Assembly (NCBI GenBank): GCA_038237475.1
Contig: JBBRYS010000003.1
Span: forward strand, 124,001-188,000
Direction of reading: 5' to 3'
DNA length: 64,000 bases
Source: JAOAPY01 sp038237475
GTDB lineage: Bacteria; Acidobacteriota; Blastocatellia; Pyrinomonadales; Pyrinomonadaceae
Shown piece by piece: positions 51,999 to 60,730 of this stretch (position 1 is the first letter of the stretch; every line of letters starts with the position of its first letter). The notes under the pieces were generated by a model. It was not told the origin of the DNA. It made no database searches and saw nothing but the letters and a program-made list of their open reading frames with translations. The position numbers were made by a program, and so were the translations under genes.

Positions 51999-53690
51999 AT
52001 GGCAACTCTCAAAATTACAGATGCAAGCGGCCGCCAGTGGGAATGCACCTTAACTATGCAGTCCAGTTGCACCATCGGGCGAGCTCCGGACAACGTGGTC
52101 GTGCTCGACGATCCACGCGCCTCTCGTTATCACGCGCATGTCAATGCCGGCGATGATGGCTCGTTCGTGCTCGTCGATGGCGCGATCATCAACGGTCAGT
52201 TGAAGAGAAGCGCCAACAAAGTCTTTATCAATGGCGAGCCGCGATACGAACAGGCTTTGAAGAGTGGAGACCGAGTAACAATCGGCGCCAGCACTCTGCG
52301 CTTTGAACAACAGGCAGAGGAACGGACCGATGTGCGTTACGACGATAAGCCTTTGGGCCACACTCAACTGCTGATTTCCGCCAACGATGTGATGAGCACC
52401 ATGCTCCGGTCGAAGCCTGAGGTGGGCCCCGCCCGCGACAAAGTGCTCGAGGCCCTGCAGCGCAAAGCGAACATCCTGGCGGCGCTCTACGAAATGAGTA
52501 AGACGCTGGGATCTGTCTTCGACCTGAATGCCATCTTCGCCAAAGCCACCGACATTATCTTCAGATCGACGCCCGCGGATCGAGTCGTGGCCCTGCTCGC
52601 AGATGTGACCAGCTCAGACAATCTTGAAGACGTGAAGCTGACCCCGATCGCGACACGGGCCAGGGACGAGAAACTCGAGGCGCACGCGCGCAGGTTGACG
52701 ATTGGGCGGACCATTACACGCAAGGTTATGAGGGACCGAGTGGCTCTGTTATCTCAGGACGCGGCTGCCGACGAGCAGTTTGCCGGAGTCGATTCGATTG
52801 TTTCGCAGGGAGTTCGGTCCACTATCTGCGCGCCACTGGTGGCTGAGACCAGAGTGCACGGTGCTCTTTACGCTGACCGTTTGGATCCATTTGCTTCTTT
52901 CAAGCCTGACGACCTGGAGTTGATTAGTGCCGTCGCCGCGCAGACGGCGATCGCTGTTGAAAATGCGCGCGCTCACGAACGCCTGGCGCGAGAGGAAGTG
53001 GCCCGGGCCAACTATAGCCGCTTTCTACCTGAGTACGTCGTCAAGCAAATGCTGGAGAACCCGGACTCGTTCAAGCTGGGTGGCGTCAATCAGACTATCA
53101 CCGTCTTGTTTGCTGATATCCGCGGCTTCACGCGAATCTCTGAGCATGCTCCGCCGGAACAGATCGTCCAACTGTTGAATCGCTACTTTTCGGCGATGAC
53201 CGATATCATCTTTGCTCACGGCGGAACTCTCGACAAGTATCTGGGCGATGGCTTGATGGCATTGTTTGGCGCTCCCACTACTACGCCCCAGGACGCCGCT
53301 AATGCGGTGAATGCCGCAGTCGCGATGCAGCGAAGAATTATCGGCATCAGTCAGGAATTGCGCGAAGAAGGATTCCCGGAAATTGGAGTTGGCATCGGCC
53401 TTCATACCGGCGAAGCGACGGTGGGATATATCGGTTCCGAACGTCGCTCGGAATATACGGCCATCGGCGACGTCGTCAACACGGCTTCGCGCCTTGAATC
53501 TAATTCAAAGGCCGGCGAAATCCTTATCAGCGACGCCACCGCGAAATTGTCGCGCGGCCGTTATAAACTTAAGGCCCGTGAACCGATCACGGTTAAGAAC
53601 AGGCAGCAGCCCGTGATTTTATGGGAAGTTGACTGGCAGAAGGCCAGTGGCGCGCTCTCGAGTTCGGGCGAGAAAGTAGTGTTGGGTTGA
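51999..53690 (+). CDS. FHA-GAF-class III adenylate cyclase
   Basis: 563 residues. Residues about 5-105 form an FHA domain for phosphothreonine binding (TIGRAPDNVVVLDDPRASRYH). Residues about 155-330 form a GAF sensor domain (LEALQRKANILAALYEMSKT to VAAQTAIAVENARAHERLAR). Residues about 340-545 are a class III nucleotidyl cyclase: ITVLFADIRGFTRISEHA with a metal Asp, LDKYLGDGLMALFGAP with the second metal Asp and YTAIGDVVNTASRLES. The likely product is cAMP. The Lys and Asp in these positions suit adenine rather than guanine. No membrane segment is present. mreB follows 67 nt later. Confidence 0.93.
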   Translation: MATLKITDASGRQWECTLTMQSSCTIGRAPDNVVVLDDPRASRYHAHVNAGDDGSFVLVDGAIINGQLKRSANKVFINGEPRYEQALKSGDRVTIGASTLRFEQQAEERTDVRYDDKPLGHTQLLISANDVMSTMLRSKPEVGPARDKVLEALQRKANILAALYEMSKTLGSVFDLNAIFAKATDIIFRSTPADRVVALLADVTSSDNLEDVKLTPIATRARDEKLEAHARRLTIGRTITRKVMRDRVALLSQDAAADEQFAGVDSIVSQGVRSTICAPLVAETRVHGALYADRLDPFASFKPDDLELISAVAAQTAIAVENARAHERLAREEVARANYSRFLPEYVVKQMLENPDSFKLGGVNQTITVLFADIRGFTRISEHAPPEQIVQLLNRYFSAMTDIIFAHGGTLDKYLGDGLMALFGAPTTTPQDAANAVNAAVAMQRRIIGISQELREEGFPEIGVGIGLHTGEATVGYIGSERRSEYTAIGDVVNTASRLESNSKAGEILISDATAKLSRGRYKLKAREPITVKNRQQPVILWEVDWQKASGALSSSGEKVVLG

Positions 53691-53757
53691 AAGTTAGCCT
53701 GGTTGCTTCCGTGGTTCTGCATCGTTCGCTACCGGCTCTCCAGAGTTTGCATCGTCT

Positions 53758-54864
53758 ATGTCATTCCTGAGGAAAAAAACAAGGTCGTTTCTGGGTCTCG
53801 GCGCCCTTCGCAATCTCGTCTCCGATTCCATGGCCATCGACATGGGCTCAGCGAGCACCATTATCGCAGTGCGTGGCCGGGGCGTCGTCGTTGATGAACC
53901 CTCCGTGATTGCAGTCAATAGGTCGAGTGGCGAAGTGATCGCTGTTGGAAATGAAGCACGTAAGATGCAAGGGCGTGAAGCCCGCGATGTAACTGTGATT
54001 GCGCCTTTGATCGACGGTGTTGTGGCGGATTTTGAAAGGACGCGCGCGATGCTTGATCACTTCGTGCGCGAAGCTCGCAGCGGCATCTCCCACGTTAGTC
54101 GGCGGGCCATCATGAGTGTGTTGTCGGGAGTGACACAGGTTGAACAGCGCGCCCTTTTGACCGCCGCTGAGGAAGCTCACATCGGCCGTGTCTATATGGT
54201 CGAGGAAGGATTGGCGGCTGCGGTCGGAGCCGGTGTGCCGGTAGATGACGCAACCGGCTCAGCGGTAGTAGACATCGGCGGTCATACGACCAATGTGGCT
54301 ACCATTATCAGCGGGTCGATCATCAACTCTCGAGCGGAACGCTTCGGCAGTTCCGATATCGATGCGGCCATCATGAATTTTGTGCGCCGTCATCGCGGAC
54401 TAACCATCGGAGCCTCCACCGCCGAGCGCCTGAAGTTAGAGCTGGGGTCGGCACTTGAACCCAGCGATCCGGAGCAGAAGATCGATGTGCGTGGACGCGA
54501 TGTGCAGACAGGGGCACCTGGTGCGGTGGATGTAACGGCCGCTGAGGTTTTTCAGGTAACACTGCCCATCGTTCGCCGCATAGCTGACGAGGTGCGCACC
54601 ACGTTGACGGACCTGCCGGCCGAGGTGGCAGGAGATATTTATGAGCGTGGGGTGATTCTCACCGGTGGCGGCGCCTTACTGGATGGCCTCGGGCCGTACC
54701 TGCAAAAGGAACTGGACTTGACGGTTCGCGTCGCAGACGAGCCGCGTTTTGCGATCGTGCGCGGACTCTCCCAGATGTTCGATGAACCGCTGCTGCTTAG
54801 GCGGGTGGCTCGCAACGAACCCCCTTTGCTGCTCGATACCGACACCTTGGTCTTCGAGGACTAG
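53758..54864 (+). CDS. mreB: Rod-shape-determining protein MreB
   Basis: Actin-like ATPase that guides lateral cell-wall synthesis. Actin-fold phosphate loops are visible: MAIDMGSASTIIAVRGRG (phosphate 1), AVVDIGGHTTNVATI (phosphate 2) and GVILTGGGALLDGL (adenosine). The catalytic-region segment VMSVLSG-like reads IMSVLSGVTQVEQRAL and EEGLAAAVGAGVPV. The 368-residue length is slightly above the norm, with a basic N-terminus (SFLRKKTRSFLGLG) that could bind membrane. mreC and mreD do not follow, which is less usual and hints at a paralogue. Confidence 0.9.
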   Translation: MSFLRKKTRSFLGLGALRNLVSDSMAIDMGSASTIIAVRGRGVVVDEPSVIAVNRSSGEVIAVGNEARKMQGREARDVTVIAPLIDGVVADFERTRAMLDHFVREARSGISHVSRRAIMSVLSGVTQVEQRALLTAAEEAHIGRVYMVEEGLAAAVGAGVPVDDATGSAVVDIGGHTTNVATIISGSIINSRAERFGSSDIDAAIMNFVRRHRGLTIGASTAERLKLELGSALEPSDPEQKIDVRGRDVQTGAPGAVDVTAAEVFQVTLPIVRRIADEVRTTLTDLPAEVAGDIYERGVILTGGGALLDGLGPYLQKELDLTVRVADEPRFAIVRGLSQMFDEPLLLRRVARNEPPLLLDTDTLVFED

Positions 54865-54941
54865 GCGTGTTCCAACTCTGGAAGTGCAAAATTTCTCTCC
54901 CACTATTCACGAAGGAACTTAGTTCCCAGCGAACTTAGACA

Positions 54942-54968
54942 CCGTTAGGACATACCATCACCTAACGG
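54942..54968 (+). other. Inverted repeat between mreB and the site-2 protease gene
   Basis: Perfect 8-bp arms CCGTTAGG (54942-54949) and CCTAACGG (54961-54968) with an 11-base loop and no T-tract. A second perfect palindrome GGAACT-T-AGTTCC lies at 54914-54926. They could be operators or weak hairpins. Confidence 0.3.
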
Positions 54969-55023
54969 GGGCGGATAGCTCCGTTCCAATCGACAGCATA
55001 TGGTTTAGCAGGACATTCTCGAT

Positions 55024-56205
55024 ATGGGTGTCAGCTTCTATAAAAGGCAGATCACCGTTGCTCGCGTTTACGGTATTCCTGTGCGTATCGACTATCGCTG
55101 GTTTGCTGTTTTTGCTTTAAGTGTCTGGCTGGTTGCGAGCAATCTGCACAATTCTCCCATTCAACTTCCGGGGATGATCCTACCGCCCGTTGATTCGCTG
55201 ACGGCCTGGACGTTAGGCGTCATTACAACGGCCGCACTTTTTTTGTCGGTCTTCGGTCATGAATTGTCGCACGCTTTGATGGCGCGCGCCGAAGGCATCG
55301 AGATCGAAGAGATCGTGTTGCATCCATTTGGCGGCCTGGCCCGCATGAAGACACCACCGCAAAGTCCGCGGGCTGAATTCAAGATAGCCGTCGCCGGACC
55401 CGCAGCGAGCTTTCTTTTCGCGGTGCTCGCAATCCTGGCCGCGAAGATTGCCTCGTTGGGGGGCTACTACACGACCGTAACTGTTTTCTTTCTCCTGGCC
55501 GCCGGCAATCTGCTGCTGGCTGTCTTCAATCTCTTTCCAGGTTACCCGTTGGATGGTGGGCGCGTTTTGCGCGCACTGCTTTGGCGACGCAGCGGCAACA
55601 TGGCCGAGGCCACGCGGATGGCCGGTATCTGCGGAGTGCTGGTCTCAGCAGTGTTGATTCTCTTTGGCGTTTACATGGTAGTGGCGCCGAACTTCCGCGC
55701 ATACCTGATGGGGTTATGGGCTGTGCTCGTCGGTTTGTTCCTGCTTGATGCTGCCCTGGCTGTTGTGCGACACGGGCGCAACCTGACGATGGCCACAGTC
55801 GCCGACGCTATGTCACCTCCTTTCTCTCTTGAACCTGACGTGCTGGTCAGTCATTTCATTGACACGATTCTGCCATTACATCCTCAGACCAGCTTCCCCG
55901 TAGCTCGCCACCGGCGAGTGCACGGCATCCTGGCGCTTCAGGATTTGAAGGCGCTGCCGCGCGAGAGTTGGCACGACAAGCTGGCGCGCGATGTCATGCG
56001 ACCGATTGCGATTGACTTGATGGTTTCACCTGAGGCAATGCTTGACGATGCGCGCCAGGCGATGCAAAGCAACGGGGTTGGATCGCTAGCGGTTGTTAAT
56101 GAAAAGGGAGAGTTGGTGGGCTTTCTGCAAGACGGAACATTGCGCCCTATGAAGAAACAGCGCCGCCCATCCGTTTCTAAAACACCCGCATTGTTTCGCC
56201 AATAG
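55024..56205 (+). CDS. Site-2 protease-like membrane zinc metalloprotease with CBS pair
   Basis: A 393-residue intramembrane protease of the M50 family. The zinc motif HELSH is in SVFGHELSHALMARAEG (about residues 78-94), with the third ligand Asp in NLFPGYPLDGGRVLRALLW (about 172-190). About six hydrophobic segments surround them. The C-terminus (about 260-375) holds two CBS-like domains (MATVADAMSPPFSLEP and DVMRPIAIDLMVSPEAML), typical of the Rv1816/SpoIVFB-like subgroup. S2P enzymes complete the cutting of anti-sigma factors. The partner is not identified here, though an anti-sigma-like gene lies at 28548. Confidence 0.92.
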   Translation: MGVSFYKRQITVARVYGIPVRIDYRWFAVFALSVWLVASNLHNSPIQLPGMILPPVDSLTAWTLGVITTAALFLSVFGHELSHALMARAEGIEIEEIVLHPFGGLARMKTPPQSPRAEFKIAVAGPAASFLFAVLAILAAKIASLGGYYTTVTVFFLLAAGNLLLAVFNLFPGYPLDGGRVLRALLWRRSGNMAEATRMAGICGVLVSAVLILFGVYMVVAPNFRAYLMGLWAVLVGLFLLDAALAVVRHGRNLTMATVADAMSPPFSLEPDVLVSHFIDTILPLHPQTSFPVARHRRVHGILALQDLKALPRESWHDKLARDVMRPIAIDLMVSPEAMLDDARQAMQSNGVGSLAVVNEKGELVGFLQDGTLRPMKKQRRPSVSKTPALFRQ

Positions 56206-56318
56206 CGATGTACCCAGCTCGCGTTTTGCTATCTGGCGCCTAGTGTTCGCACCGCCTCTCGAATACCATCAAGCGCATCAACGGGAATCTCAACTTTTAC
56301 TTATAGGAGATCTCCGTT

Positions 56319-56740
56319 ATGGGTTGGCTTATCGATACTCTGAAAGAGATACCGCTTTCTGCTGTTCTGAAAGTGAAGATAGCCGCAATAGAAGACAGGT
56401 ACGCGGCAACGGAAACGCAGAACAAAATTCTTGAGGGTGATTTGCGTAAGGCAGACGCGGAGATAACAAAGCTTTAGAAGCAAGTAGAAGAGCTCTATAT
56501 AAAGACGACCTTAGTGACACAGAGCGTGAAATCCTCCGGCTTGTCGCAACTACCGACGGTGGAGATAACCTTCCGGAACTGTTCGCTCAGTCTTTAAATC
56601 TCAACCCCCGCCAGGTTGCGCTGTATCTGGACAGCCTCTACGACAAGAAATATCTTAGCCATTTTGGCATCAATGGAAGCACTTTCTACAGCTTGACGAA
56701 CAACGGTCGCACATACGTCTTAGAGAACAATTTGTTCTAG
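56319..56740 (+). pseudogene. Decayed coiled-coil/winged-helix gene
   Basis: The ATG at 56319 follows AGGAGA (56305-56310). It reads GWLIDTLKEIPLSAVLKVKI and a coiled-coil-like ADAEITKL, then hits TAG at 56475-56477. Reading on past the stop, the frame fails near TATATA (about 56496-56501), where two extra bases (a TA duplication) shift it. In the shifted frame it continues DDLSDTEREILRLVATTDGG, a winged-helix domain (LYLDSLYDKKYLSHFG, FYSLTNNGRTYVLENN) to TAG at 56738-56740. Two lesions separate the otherwise recognisable halves. Similar intact proteins are common small winged-helix proteins of unknown role. The remainder of 56206-57018 holds nothing I can support. Confidence 0.7.
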
Positions 56741-57018
56741 CACCACCGTATCTCCGAAAACCCAACCCAACTGACTATTGCCAGTAGAAGGGATTTTCGC
56801 GATAATCCAAGCGGAGCTATCGTTACCTGTTCCCGGAACATTCAGCCAGTCGAGTCAAGCCGGTTCTGCCTGCCCTTTCGACTTGCTGACCGCAGACAAA
56901 CTGTAGCCTATTAACCAAATGAGCTTAGAACGCAGGTCAGGATCGCGATTGTCGATTGGAGAGATTCAGTTGTCGGGCTCGGGTTCTAAATCGCAAGTCG
57001 CAACGAAGATACTTGTTA

Positions 57019-57873
57019 ATGCTGCTCGCACTACCATACGCCGAATTTCTTGGAAGACTCGCTGAGCCGCGTAATATCGCGGACGTAGTTATCGTCTTCT
57101 TGCTGGTGTATGGGGTTTTAAGGCTGGTTCGGGGTACACGTGCTGCTCCCATGGCTGCCGGCATTGCTGCCCTTGCCTTGCTCCGTTGGTTTTCCCGCAA
57201 ACAAGATCTCGCGACACTTGAATTTGTTTTGAGTGGAGCCCTGTTCTACATCGGCTTCGCCATTATTGTATTGTTCCAGGCGGAGATCCGTCAGGCGCTC
57301 ACTACATTCGGCAACCGGTTTAGGCTGCCTCTGACAAAGCGTCATCATGGACAATTCGGCGAGGGCGTCTATGACGAGATTGTCCTGGCTGCGACTACGC
57401 TGGCATCGACCAAGACCGGGGCGCTGATTGTAATCGAGCGCAATGTCGGTTTGAAGAACGTCACCGATGGGGGCGTGAAGCTAAACGCCGAACTCAGTTA
57501 TGACCTGTTGGTAAGCATCTTTAATACTGCAGCGCCATTGCATGACGGTGCTGTCGTAATCCAGCGTCATCGCATCGCCGCCGCTTCCTGCTTTCTGCCG
57601 CTGACGCTGAATCCGCGTCTGTCAAAAGATCTCGGCACGCGGCATCGAGCGGCGATTGGAGTCACCGAAGACACCGATGCAGTCGCGGTGGTCGTGTCTG
57701 AAGAAACTGGTTTGATTTCCTTTGTGCAGGAAGGACATATCAAGCGTGGCCTCGACGCGACCAAACTGCGGGCCGCAATTTTCCAGGCGCTCGAGGTCCC
57801 TGCCAAAAAAGAGAAGACGCGAGACAATCTGGCTGAGCCAGAAACAGAATCAGAGGAAGTCCCATCATTATGA
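57019..57873 (+). CDS. cdaA: Diadenylate cyclase CdaA
   Basis: Makes c-di-AMP from two ATP at the membrane. Three N-terminal hydrophobic segments (IADVVIVFLLVYGVLRLV, MAAGIAALALL, FYIGFAIIVLFQAEIR) precede the DAC domain, with the catalytic motifs LHDGAVVI (DGA) and GTRHRAAIG (RHR). I chose the ATG at 57019, which gives the usual N-terminus just before the first helix; the upstream TTG at 56956 adds a non-conserved basic stretch. cdaR and glmM follow in the same order as in Firmicutes and many other phyla. CdaR and GlmM regulate CdaA there. Confidence 0.94.
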   Translation: MLLALPYAEFLGRLAEPRNIADVVIVFLLVYGVLRLVRGTRAAPMAAGIAALALLRWFSRKQDLATLEFVLSGALFYIGFAIIVLFQAEIRQALTTFGNRFRLPLTKRHHGQFGEGVYDEIVLAATTLASTKTGALIVIERNVGLKNVTDGGVKLNAELSYDLLVSIFNTAAPLHDGAVVIQRHRIAAASCFLPLTLNPRLSKDLGTRHRAAIGVTEDTDAVAVVVSEETGLISFVQEGHIKRGLDATKLRAAIFQALEVPAKKEKTRDNLAEPETESEEVPSL

Positions 57874-57981
57874 CTCAGCCGGCACTTGCAGGACGGGGAT
57901 TGCGGTACAGCGATTGAAAAATTGTGTCGAGCGGATCAATTTGCCGGTCGCAATCAGTAATCAGCAATCAGAAATTCCACT

Positions 57982-58971
57982 ATGTCGATTCAGGAGACAG
58001 ACGATCTTCCCTACGAAGGCCCACATCCGCCGAGCGCTCTCGAACGCTGGCTGCGCTGGATATTTGTTAATGACCTGAAGACAAAACTGCTGGCGCTGGG
58101 TATCACTCTGGTGCTCTGGTTTGCGGTCACCGGACAACGAAAGCCAATGACCAAGCGGATCTCGGGCGTGCAGCTTAGCTTTGTGCATGCCGAAGACATG
58201 GTCATTAGTAATGATCCCCCCAGCAAAGTCGATGTCACGCTGACCGGCAGCAGTAGCGAGTTGGCGCAGATTAACCCCTTTGAATTGTTAGCTTCGGTTA
58301 CCGTCGGCGATCTTGTTACTGGTGATCGCGTGATCAGGCTTTCGCGGGATCGAGTAAGACTCGATCTTCCGGAAGGTGTAACCATCGAAGCATTCCAGCC
58401 TGCGATCATGACAGTCCGTCTGGAACCGCTCGTAGAGCGGCAGGTGGATGTTAGCTTGAAATTTGAAGGCAGTGTTCCGGCTGGTTATCAGGTCTATTCT
58501 GCCACTGCCACTCCAGCGACAGTCCGGGTGCGGGGCCCTGCCAGCCTGGTCAACGCAATCAAGCAGGCTACGACTGAATCAGTCTCACTGGACGGTAAGA
58601 AAGCCAGTTTCGATCTTAATCAGGTAGCCGTGGATATTCCGAGTGAGAAAGTTGATATACCCGACGGAATGGTTCAGGTCCATGTGGAAATCGGCGATCG
58701 TTCTGTTGAAAAAAGTTTCGACAACGTCGCGGTGCAGTCGGCTTCCGGCGCCAGTCTCCGGCCGCAGGTAGCTACAGTTGCGCTCTCCGCTCCCGCCTGG
58801 ATCCTGGCCGAGTTGCGTTCGGAGCAAATCACGCTGGTCGTGGTTGATGGTGCCGGCGAACTAAAACCTGAGCTCACCAATTTGTACAAACTTGAAGTGC
58901 CCGCGGCGGTGCAGGGCAAAGTAAAATTGATTTCGATTAAGCCCTCAAAATTCATTCCCGCAAGCAAGTAA
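57982..58971 (+). CDS. cdaR: CdaR, YbbR-domain regulator of CdaA
   Basis: 329 residues: a short cytosolic start, one membrane helix (LKTKLLALGITLVLWFAVTG, about residues 32-51) and several extracytoplasmic YbbR repeats, marked by recurring VDVTLTGSSSEL, VDVSLKFEGSVPAGYQV and TVRVRGPASLVNAI. CdaR binds CdaA and modulates c-di-AMP formation in other bacteria. It begins 108 nt after cdaA and ends 14 nt before glmM, so the three are probably one operon. Confidence 0.9.
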   Translation: MSIQETDDLPYEGPHPPSALERWLRWIFVNDLKTKLLALGITLVLWFAVTGQRKPMTKRISGVQLSFVHAEDMVISNDPPSKVDVTLTGSSSELAQINPFELLASVTVGDLVTGDRVIRLSRDRVRLDLPEGVTIEAFQPAIMTVRLEPLVERQVDVSLKFEGSVPAGYQVYSATATPATVRVRGPASLVNAIKQATTESVSLDGKKASFDLNQVAVDIPSEKVDIPDGMVQVHVEIGDRSVEKSFDNVAVQSASGASLRPQVATVALSAPAWILAELRSEQITLVVVDGAGELKPELTNLYKLEVPAAVQGKVKLISIKPSKFIPASK

Positions 58972-58985
58972 ATATTAGTCACAGT

Positions 58986-60359
58986 ATGGCAAGACTTTTT
59001 GGCACAGATGGAATCCGAGGCCAGGCCGGCGAGTATCCCCTGGATCCGACAACGATTCGAGTTTTGGCCGCCTCGTTGGCCGCCCACCTGCGGGACAAAA
59101 CAGCGGGTCGAACTCCGTTGATCATTATCGGTCGTGATACGAGGGAATCTGGCGAGTGGATAACGAATTCCTTTGTAGTAGGCGCGAGCGAAGCCGGCGC
59201 CATCTGCAAATCAGCCGGAGTGATCACGACGCCAGGTGTTGCATATCTGGCGCGCACCTTACCGGCGGACGCGGGAGTTGTTATCAGTGCCTCTCATAAT
59301 CCTTTTCAGGACAATGGGGTAAAGATCTTTTCACCTTCGGGGAAGAAACTCGAGGACGCCATCGAGCGCCAGATTGAAGCCAATATCAACGCAGGAAATG
59401 GGCCTTTGCAGCCCGTGCTGACCCAGCCTCAGCGTCCCGTCCCTGACGAAAGCGAGGCCGCCGCGTTGCAGGCGAGGTACCTCGATTTTCTGGCTGCCGA
59501 TGTTGCTCGGGATCTAATTTTGGACGGCCTTACCATGGTCATCGATTGCGCTAACGGTGCTGCTTCGGTAATTGCACCGGAATTATTTTCGCGCCTCGGT
59601 GCAAAGCTGGTGGTCATCAACAATCACCCTGACGGCCGCAACATCAACTTGAATTGCGGATCGCTACACGTCGAAGGCGTGCAACAGGCAGTGCTGGAGC
59701 ACCGCGCGGATTTGGGCGTGGCCTTCGATGGGGATGCCGATCGCGCCTTGTTCGTTGATGCTACGGGTAAGTTTTTTGATGGAGACGCCACGCTTTGGGT
59801 GCTGGCAAAACACCTTAGAGCAAGCGGAAGACTGAAGCACGATATGGTTGTCGCGACGGTAATGAGCAATATTGGCCTGGAGATTGCGCTGCGTTCACTG
59901 GGCGTGGAAATGATACGCAAGGATGTCGGCGACAAGTATGTGTTGGATGAGTTGCTGCGTACCGGGGCCAGCCTTGGCGGAGAGCAATCGGGTCATCTAA
60001 TCTTTCCGGAAGTAAGTCTTGCCGGTGATGGCATGATCACCACCCTCTGTTTGCTAAAAGCTATGGCTGCCGGAGGAGGCAAGACTCTCGCGGATCTGAC
60101 TGCGGGGTTTGACCGTTATCCCCAGACTCTGGTGAACATTCGAGTCACTGAAAAAAAGCCGTTTGAACAAATGGAACAGGTTTGGCTGCTGGCTCAAAAG
60201 ATCGAGTCGGAGCTTGGTGCTGAAGGTCGTTTGTTGCTTCGGTATTCGGGGACCGAATCGTTAGCGCGGGTGATGATTGAAGGTCAGAATCAAAAGCAGA
60301 TCGAAGTCTACGCCAACAATCTTGCGGCGGCGATCAGGGCAGAAATTGGAGCCGATTGA
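58986..60359 (+). CDS. glmM: Phosphoglucosamine mutase
   Basis: Converts glucosamine-6-phosphate to glucosamine-1-phosphate for UDP-GlcNAc, the start of peptidoglycan and LPS. The 457-residue protein shows RLFGTDGIRGQAGEYPL, the phosphoserine loop in VISASHNPFQDNGVKIF, the magnesium loop in VAFDGDADRALFVD, the sugar loop in GGEQSGHL and the phosphate site in LRYSGTESLARVMIEG. It closes the cdaA-cdaR-glmM operon; a strong terminator lies about 240 nt on. Confidence 0.97.
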   Translation: MARLFGTDGIRGQAGEYPLDPTTIRVLAASLAAHLRDKTAGRTPLIIIGRDTRESGEWITNSFVVGASEAGAICKSAGVITTPGVAYLARTLPADAGVVISASHNPFQDNGVKIFSPSGKKLEDAIERQIEANINAGNGPLQPVLTQPQRPVPDESEAAALQARYLDFLAADVARDLILDGLTMVIDCANGAASVIAPELFSRLGAKLVVINNHPDGRNINLNCGSLHVEGVQQAVLEHRADLGVAFDGDADRALFVDATGKFFDGDATLWVLAKHLRASGRLKHDMVVATVMSNIGLEIALRSLGVEMIRKDVGDKYVLDELLRTGASLGGEQSGHLIFPEVSLAGDGMITTLCLLKAMAAGGGKTLADLTAGFDRYPQTLVNIRVTEKKPFEQMEQVWLLAQKIESELGAEGRLLLRYSGTESLARVMIEGQNQKQIEVYANNLAAAIRAEIGAD

Positions 60360-60600
60360 GCACGCTTGCAATGCAGTTTGTACATGGTGTCTCTATAACT
60401 TTTACATCGTCGAAAGCTGGATCAGGCCACAAACAATGCCGCCATTTCGAGAAGTTCTTTAAAACTTACCAGCACAAAGTGCCGGTCCTCTTGATACTGC
60501 ACGGCACGCTTGTTGCGATGAAGATTTTGGGGCAAGAGAGACGGTTGGTCAATCCTCCGTCTCAAGTGGTTGCTGGGGTGAGGACAGTGACCACGATTAC

Positions 60601-60636
60601 GAATAGGCGCGAGCACGCTCGCGCCTATTCATTTTT
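60601..60636 (+). terminator. Rho-independent terminator of the cdaA-cdaR-glmM operon
   Basis: A perfect 14-bp inverted repeat, GAATAGGCGCGAGC (60601-60614) and GCTCGCGCCTATTC (60617-60630), followed by ATTTTT (60631-60636). The GC-rich stem and T-tract fit a classic intrinsic terminator. Confidence 0.8.
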
Positions 60637-60676
60637 AAGCAGCCCTTCCCCCCGGCCCGCCAATAAATCAGCTGCG

Positions 60677-60685
60677 TGATATAAT
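60677..60685 (+). promoter_or_regulatory. Extended -10 promoter before the M3-like/aroB genes
   Basis: TGA-TATAAT (60677-60685): a perfect -10 with the TGn extension, which can substitute for a -35. No -35 match exists at 17 nt. The start would lie near 60692, about 40 nt before the next ATG. Confidence 0.55.
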
Positions 60686-60730
60686 CTGCCCCGAACGTCA
60701 CTGAGATGAGATCACCCTGTTCCATCACCA

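Noticed and set aside
60356..60679. 107-codon frame after glmM
   Set aside because: It runs straight through the intrinsic terminator at 60601-60636 and has no family features.
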